Shown here one piece after another: positions 59,434 through 64,000 of a DNA stretch of 64,000 bases. The translations under genes were made by a program, and so were the position numbers. The notes below the pieces were generated by a model. That model was not told the origin of the DNA. It was given only the letters and a program-made list of their open reading frames with translations, and did no database searches. The DNA is from Butyrivibrio sp. (GTDB lineage: Bacteria; Bacillota; Clostridia; Lachnospirales; Lachnospiraceae): the NCBI GenBank assembly GCA_022486625.1, contig JAKVKH010000005.1, positions 1-64,000 of the forward strand, in the 5' to 3' direction. How positions within the stretch are numbered: the first letter of the stretch is position 1; each line of letters begins with the position of its first letter.

Positions 59434-60420
59434 TTACAAAGAAGCCTTTTTCATATGCTGTATCAGATCATCCACTGTAGTAAACGCAAGCCCTGTCACC
59501 GTATCTGCACATCCATAATAAATTGCAATCCGTCCGGTTGCCGCATCTGCAAGCGCAGCACACGGGAACGTTACATTCGGCACATCACCGACACATTCAT
59601 AAAGTTCATTTGGTGCCAGAATATATTCTTTTGATCTGTATTTTACCTTCCACGGCTCTTCCAGATCCAGAAGTGCACAGCCCATACGATATACAAAACC
59701 GTTACAGGTCGTAATGACACCATGGTAGATCAGAAGCCATCCTTCATCCGTTTCAATCGGAATCGGACCGGGTCCGATCTTTGTCGACTGCCATGCGGAA
59801 TCATTACCGCTGACCGTACCCATGACATAGCGGTGTCTGCCCCAGAACTCCAGATCCGGACTCTGACTGACATAGATATCTCCAAATGGTGTATGGCCAT
59901 TATCTGACGGTCTGCTCAGCATCATGTACATATCACCGATTTTACGCGGAAACAGTACGCCATTGCGGTTGCAGGGTAAAAAGGCATTCTCAAGCTGTAC
60001 GAACTTCTTAAAGTCCTTCGTCCATGCCACGCCGATTGTCGGTGCGTGATACCCGTTGCACCAGGTAATATAGTATCTGTCACCGATTCTGCATACTCTC
60101 GGATCATAACGGTACTCAAAACGGAGGATTTCCTCATCCGCTCCTTCAAATACAATCGGTTCATCGCTTATCTTCCAGTCTACTCCGTTTTCACTGAATC
60201 CGGTATAGATATTCATACTGATTGCCTTGCTGTCACACCGGAATACTCCTGCAAATCCGCCGTTATAAGGTACCACTGCACTGTTAAATACACTGTTTGA
60301 AATTTTAGTCGCATGTCTTCCGATAATCGGATTCTGATCATATCTCCACACAGGACCCGCTGTATCATTGCGCTCCTGCCATGGTATATTCCGGATCTCT
60401 TCACCAATAATTCTGCTCAT
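59434..60420 (-). CDS. GH130 family mannoside phosphorylase
   Basis: [88 protein letters not shown]. Confidence 0.92.
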   Translation of the reverse strand: MSRIIGEEIRNIPWQERNDTAGPVWRYDQNPIIGRHATKISNSVFNSAVVPYNGGFAGVFRCDSKAISMNIYTGFSENGVDWKISDEPIVFEGADEEILRFEYRYDPRVCRIGDRYYITWCNGYHAPTIGVAWTKDFKKFVQLENAFLPCNRNGVLFPRKIGDMYMMLSRPSDNGHTPFGDIYVSQSPDLEFWGRHRYVMGTVSGNDSAWQSTKIGPGPIPIETDEGWLLIYHGVITTCNGFVYRMGCALLDLEEPWKVKYRSKEYILAPNELYECVGDVPNVTFPCAALADAATGRIAIYYGCADTVTGLAFTTVDDLIQHMKKASL

Positions 60421-60460
60421 CCTGATCTCCATCTCATTTTTCAGTTTATTTCAGCAAACA

Positions 60461-60485
60461 GGGGAAGACCATTAAGGTCTCCCCC
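60461..60485 (-). other. intergenic stem-loop downstream of ABC binding-protein gene
   Basis: GGGGAAGACC-ATTAA-GGTCTCCCCC; fully paired in minus-strand RNA with one G-U. Confidence 0.65.
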
Positions 60486-60528
60486 TTAAACAGCCTTTGC
60501 TGCTTTATTCTGTTACCTGCAGAAATAA

Positions 60529-62058
60529 TCACTTTGCAAAATATGCATCTACCTGTGTCTGTGTCTTCTGCATGATGTCATCAAATCCTGCATCACGAAG
60601 TTCTTTCATCAGTGCCGGAACCTCTGTCTCCGGATCAGACGTACCTGTCAGAAGCTCACTCTTATAACGATTATAGATCTCGATACAGTTTGCAAGCTCA
60701 TCTTCAAACTCAGAGGTATCAAGCGTAAATCCAAGCATTACGGAAGGTGTTGCATCCGCATTAAGCTGTTTTACTTCGTCCCACTGATTGAAATCTGCAT
60801 CTGCAAGCTGGGATACATTAAAGAACGTTCCCTGTGTATATCCTGCCATTGTCCAGTCATCATTGAGCTTCTTTACCTTGCCGTCAGATGTATACTCGAA
60901 ATTATCTCCTTCAAGTCCGTAATAGAACGCATCTCTTACCTTGGAATCTGTATTGATCAGCTGCAGGAACGCAAGTGCCTTATCCGGGTGCTTACAACCG
61001 GCAGAAATGCAGTTCAAAGATCCGCGGACTGTATCATTGGACATTACCGTATTGCCCCACTGAACTGCCTGTGCTTCCACGCCCATCTGCGGTCCCCAGG
61101 TTGTCTTTGCAGCACCGCTCCAGCCCTGCGCAACAAAACAGCTTCTGTATGCCGGTGTTTCTGCAAGTGTTGCCGCATCCTGATTGATAATTCCATCTTT
61201 GTACCACTGGTGCAGTGTCTTGAGTTCTGACATGATATCATCCTGCTCAAGGACGCTTACCACCTTATGACTTTGATCATCCATCTTTACGCCAAGCGGA
61301 TACAGCCCTGAACTGAGTGCATCATACGGCGTGAAAATGGAGGTCATATCAGAAGAACTGCTCAGCTCAAACGGTGTTGATTTCTCTCCATCTTTGATCT
61401 TTGTCAGTGCATCTGTCAGGCTGTCAAGTGTTGTCAGCTTCGTCGCATCAATACTGTACTTGTCTGTCAGCGTCTTATCCCATACGAAATACTGTGTTGA
61501 AGAGCTGTCCTTATAGGTAGGAACCGCATATACCTTGCCGTCTACCTGACATGCTTTCCAGTAATCTTCCGGAATCATCTTGTAAAGATCCGGTGCATCC
61601 TTCTGCAGAAGATCTGTCAGATCCAGGAATGCGCCCAGCTTTACATCACTTGTATAGGTATCTGAATTGGTAAATAAAATATCATAATCTTCATTCGTGT
61701 TGGTAATAATACTTCTTCTGTCTGTCCAGTCACCCCATGATACAACTTCCATATCAATGTTCACGCCGATTTTTTCTGCAAGATACTCATTGATATTCTT
61801 CTGCCATGCATCATAATTTTCCGGCATTCCGCTTCCGACAGTTACCCACTTAAGTGTTACAATGTCACCATTATCTGCAGCTGTTGAATCTGCTTTTGCA
61901 GCCTCTGCTGAAGTACTTTCCGATGCGCCTGCTTCTGTGGCAGCCGTTCCTGAAGAAGCGCCTGTTGCAGCGGCCCCACCGCCGCACGCTGTAAGCAGTG
62001 AACCTGCCATTGCCGCTGATAATGCTACTGCCAGTGATCTGCTGATACCCTTTTTCAT
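60529..62058 (-). CDS. ABC transporter extracellular solute-binding lipoprotein (carbohydrate)
   Basis: Signal peptide with lipobox SLLTACGGG; adjacent to LplB/YtcP-type permeases. Confidence 0.93.
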   Translation of the reverse strand: MKKGISRSLAVALSAAMAGSLLTACGGGAAATGASSGTAATEAGASESTSAEAAKADSTAADNGDIVTLKWVTVGSGMPENYDAWQKNINEYLAEKIGVNIDMEVVSWGDWTDRRSIITNTNEDYDILFTNSDTYTSDVKLGAFLDLTDLLQKDAPDLYKMIPEDYWKACQVDGKVYAVPTYKDSSSTQYFVWDKTLTDKYSIDATKLTTLDSLTDALTKIKDGEKSTPFELSSSSDMTSIFTPYDALSSGLYPLGVKMDDQSHKVVSVLEQDDIMSELKTLHQWYKDGIINQDAATLAETPAYRSCFVAQGWSGAAKTTWGPQMGVEAQAVQWGNTVMSNDTVRGSLNCISAGCKHPDKALAFLQLINTDSKVRDAFYYGLEGDNFEYTSDGKVKKLNDDWTMAGYTQGTFFNVSQLADADFNQWDEVKQLNADATPSVMLGFTLDTSEFEDELANCIEIYNRYKSELLTGTSDPETEVPALMKELRDAGFDDIMQKTQTQVDAYFAK

Positions 62059-62212
62059 TTTTCCCCTTTCCACGCTGCTCCTTGCAGCATCGGCATGTGA
62101 AATTTTCTTTTTCGGATCTGCTTTCACCCTGCCTTGTTCTGTCTTTTTGTTCCTTACTCCATTTCAATTCACATCTCCTGCCGACTGCGCACATCGGCAG
62201 AACATGAAAGTA

Positions 62213-63190
62213 TTACCCTTTTACTGCACCGATCGTAAGCCCTGAGATGAAATATCTCTGGAAAAACGGATATGCACATGCAATCGGTATCACAATGATA
62301 ATTGCAATTGCCATTCGTACAGATTCTGTCGGCATCATATTCTTATACTGAGAAAGCGACAGTCCCGCACTCGGGTTATTGGCGATGTATTCAATATTTT
62401 TCATCATGTTATTTAAAAGTGCCTGAAGTGAGATCAGCTTACTGTCACTGATATAAAGTGAGGACTGAAACCAGTCATTCCAGTAGGCAAAGGTCAGAAA
62501 CAGAGCAATTGTAGCCAGCACAGGTTTGGAAATCGGCAGGATGATTCTGGTATAAATGTTGAACTGCGAAGCTCCGTCAATCTTGGCCGATTCCACAATC
62601 GAATCCGGAATGGTTGTCCGGAAAAATGTCTTACAGATAATGACATTAAAGGAGGAAACCGCCAGCGGAAGAATCAGCGCCCAGATTGTATCCTTCAGAT
62701 GCAGTATGTTGACATTCACAACATAGCTTGCAAACATACCGCCGTTAAATATCATCGGAATAAACACCAGCCATGTATAAAAACCCTTTAATTTGAACTG
62801 CGGTCTTGAAAGAACATAACCCATTGCCGTGGTCAGAAGGACTCCGATCACAGTACCTGCAACTGTTACTTCCACGGAAATCAGCAGTGCATGAAGGATT
62901 GTACTTTTTTCATTCCAGAGAAAAACATATGCATCTGCAGAAAATGCTGCCGGGATAAAACGATAACCGAATTCTGCCAGTGACTCTCTCGATGATACCG
63001 AAATCATAAATACAAAAAACACAGGAACAATGCAGACCAGCGCGAGTATTACAAAAATCAGATTAAACACGGTATTCGCCATCGGTCCGATTCTGTTCAG
63101 ACGGTTTGCCGATATGCTTTCCGCTTTCTCTATTTTCTTCTCCTGTGCTCTTGCCGCTGCGGACTTCTTCATTTCACTTCTGACACTCAT
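62213..63190 (-). CDS. carbohydrate ABC transporter permease (LplC/YtcP-like)
   Basis: Multi-TM with KIDGASQFNIYTRIILPISKPVLATIALF EAA-type loop. Confidence 0.93.
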   Translation of the reverse strand: MSVRSEMKKSAAARAQEKKIEKAESISANRLNRIGPMANTVFNLIFVILALVCIVPVFFVFMISVSSRESLAEFGYRFIPAAFSADAYVFLWNEKSTILHALLISVEVTVAGTVIGVLLTTAMGYVLSRPQFKLKGFYTWLVFIPMIFNGGMFASYVVNVNILHLKDTIWALILPLAVSSFNVIICKTFFRTTIPDSIVESAKIDGASQFNIYTRIILPISKPVLATIALFLTFAYWNDWFQSSLYISDSKLISLQALLNNMMKNIEYIANNPSAGLSLSQYKNMMPTESVRMAIAIIIVIPIACAYPFFQRYFISGLTIGAVKG

Positions 63191-63208
63191 TTTATCTACC
63201 TGCCTTTG

Positions 63209-64000
63209 TCAAATAATTGCGCTGTCACTGTCAATTTTTGATACTATCCAGTTTGCGATCAGAATTGTGATACAGCATGCCGCCGACTGGAAGAATGATG
63301 CGGCAGCAGTTCTTCCGATTCCCGAGGTTGACTGCAGTGCATTATAGATATAGGTATCAAAGGTAGAAACCGTTTCATACAGAGAATTCGGAACACGCTG
63401 CGTTACCTGATAGAACAGCCCGAAATCCGAATAGAAAATTCTGCCGACATTCAATATGAACATCATGATGACAATCGGCTTGAGACACGGAAGTGTAATA
63501 TATTTTGTCTGTTTCCATTTATCCGCTCCGTCTATGACTGCTGCCTCATAGAGCGTTCTGTCTATTCCGGTAATGCTGGCCAGATACACGACCATGCTGT
63601 ATCCTGTTGTTTTCCACTGCTGCATGAAAATCAGAATAAACGGCCAATAGGTCGGATCCGAATACCATTGTATTTTTTCCTTCCCGGCAAACTGCAGGAT
63701 CTGATTAAGAAGACCCTTGTCCGGACTTAAAAATGCATATACAAAATAGCTGACCACCACCCATGACATGAAATGCGGGAAAAACATCATGGTCTGATAA
63801 ACTTTTGATTTCATCTTGCTGTAAATCAGATTGATCATAATGGCAAGCGTGACCGGAATGATTACACCAAGAATAATAAATACCAGGTTATAAAGTATTG
63901 TGTTCTTGAGCAACATTCCAAACGCATTGGATTTCAGGAAAAAAGTAAAATTGCTGATCCCTGCCCATTTACTTTTGATAAGACTGTATATAAACCCGTG
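63209..64000 (-). CDS. sugar ABC transporter permease (LplB-like), 5' end truncated by window edge
   Basis: EAAVIDGADKWKQTKYITLPCLKPIVIMM loop; frame stays open from 63916 to base 64000. Confidence 0.9.
   Translation of the reverse strand, partial: HGFIYSLIKSKWAGISNFTFFLKSNAFGMLLKNTILYNLVFIILGVIIPVTLAIMINLIYSKMKSKVYQTMMFFPHFMSWVVVSYFVYAFLSPDKGLLNQILQFAGKEKIQWYSDPTYWPFILIFMQQWKTTGYSMVVYLASITGIDRTLYEAAVIDGADKWKQTKYITLPCLKPIVIMMFILNVGRIFYSDFGLFYQVTQRVPNSLYETVSTFDTYIYNALQSTSGIGRTAAASFFQSAACCITILIANWIVSKIDSDSAII

Noticed and set aside
1-64000. Mobile elements, CRISPR arrays, prophage, toxin-antitoxin or defence islands
   Set aside because: No transposase, integrase, direct-repeat arrays, restriction or known defence domains seen in any translated ORF; the only candidate (RHH protein) is paired with an SPFH protein, not a toxin.

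Overview
The window is a Firmicutes (Clostridia, probably Lachnospiraceae-like) chromosomal segment. It is dense with genes and mostly minus-strand. I see no rRNA, tRNA, CRISPR array, prophage or transposon. Housekeeping content includes fba, ftsH-hpt-tilS-divIC-rqcP-HU, cca, proS behind a T-box leader, nrdD/nrdG, murI, trxA, trmB, sbcCD and a complete plus-strand FAS-II operon (acpP-accD-accA-fabH-fabK-fabD-fabG-fabF-fabZ-marR/fabT-like). Accessory content includes a divergent c-di-GMP signalling cluster (two response regulators and two membrane GGDEF proteins), several glycoside hydrolases (GH13, GH43, two GH3) and, at the right edge, a mannoside-utilisation operon (ABC permeases, binding protein, GH130, GH38, GH3) that runs out of the window. 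No wholly unknown system is obvious. The best leads are regulatory DNA/RNA (NrdR-box pair with an overlapping perfect palindrome, paired palindromes around the FAS operon, a symmetric promoter predicted to give a leaderless mRNA, a terminator-like hairpin in the GH13 leader), the c-di-GMP cluster with a degenerate second GGDEF domain, an SPFH/ribbon-helix-helix pair, and a tilS-divIC-rqcP neighbourhood lacking the expected sporulation genes. All functional calls come from reading translated sequence; no database search was run.
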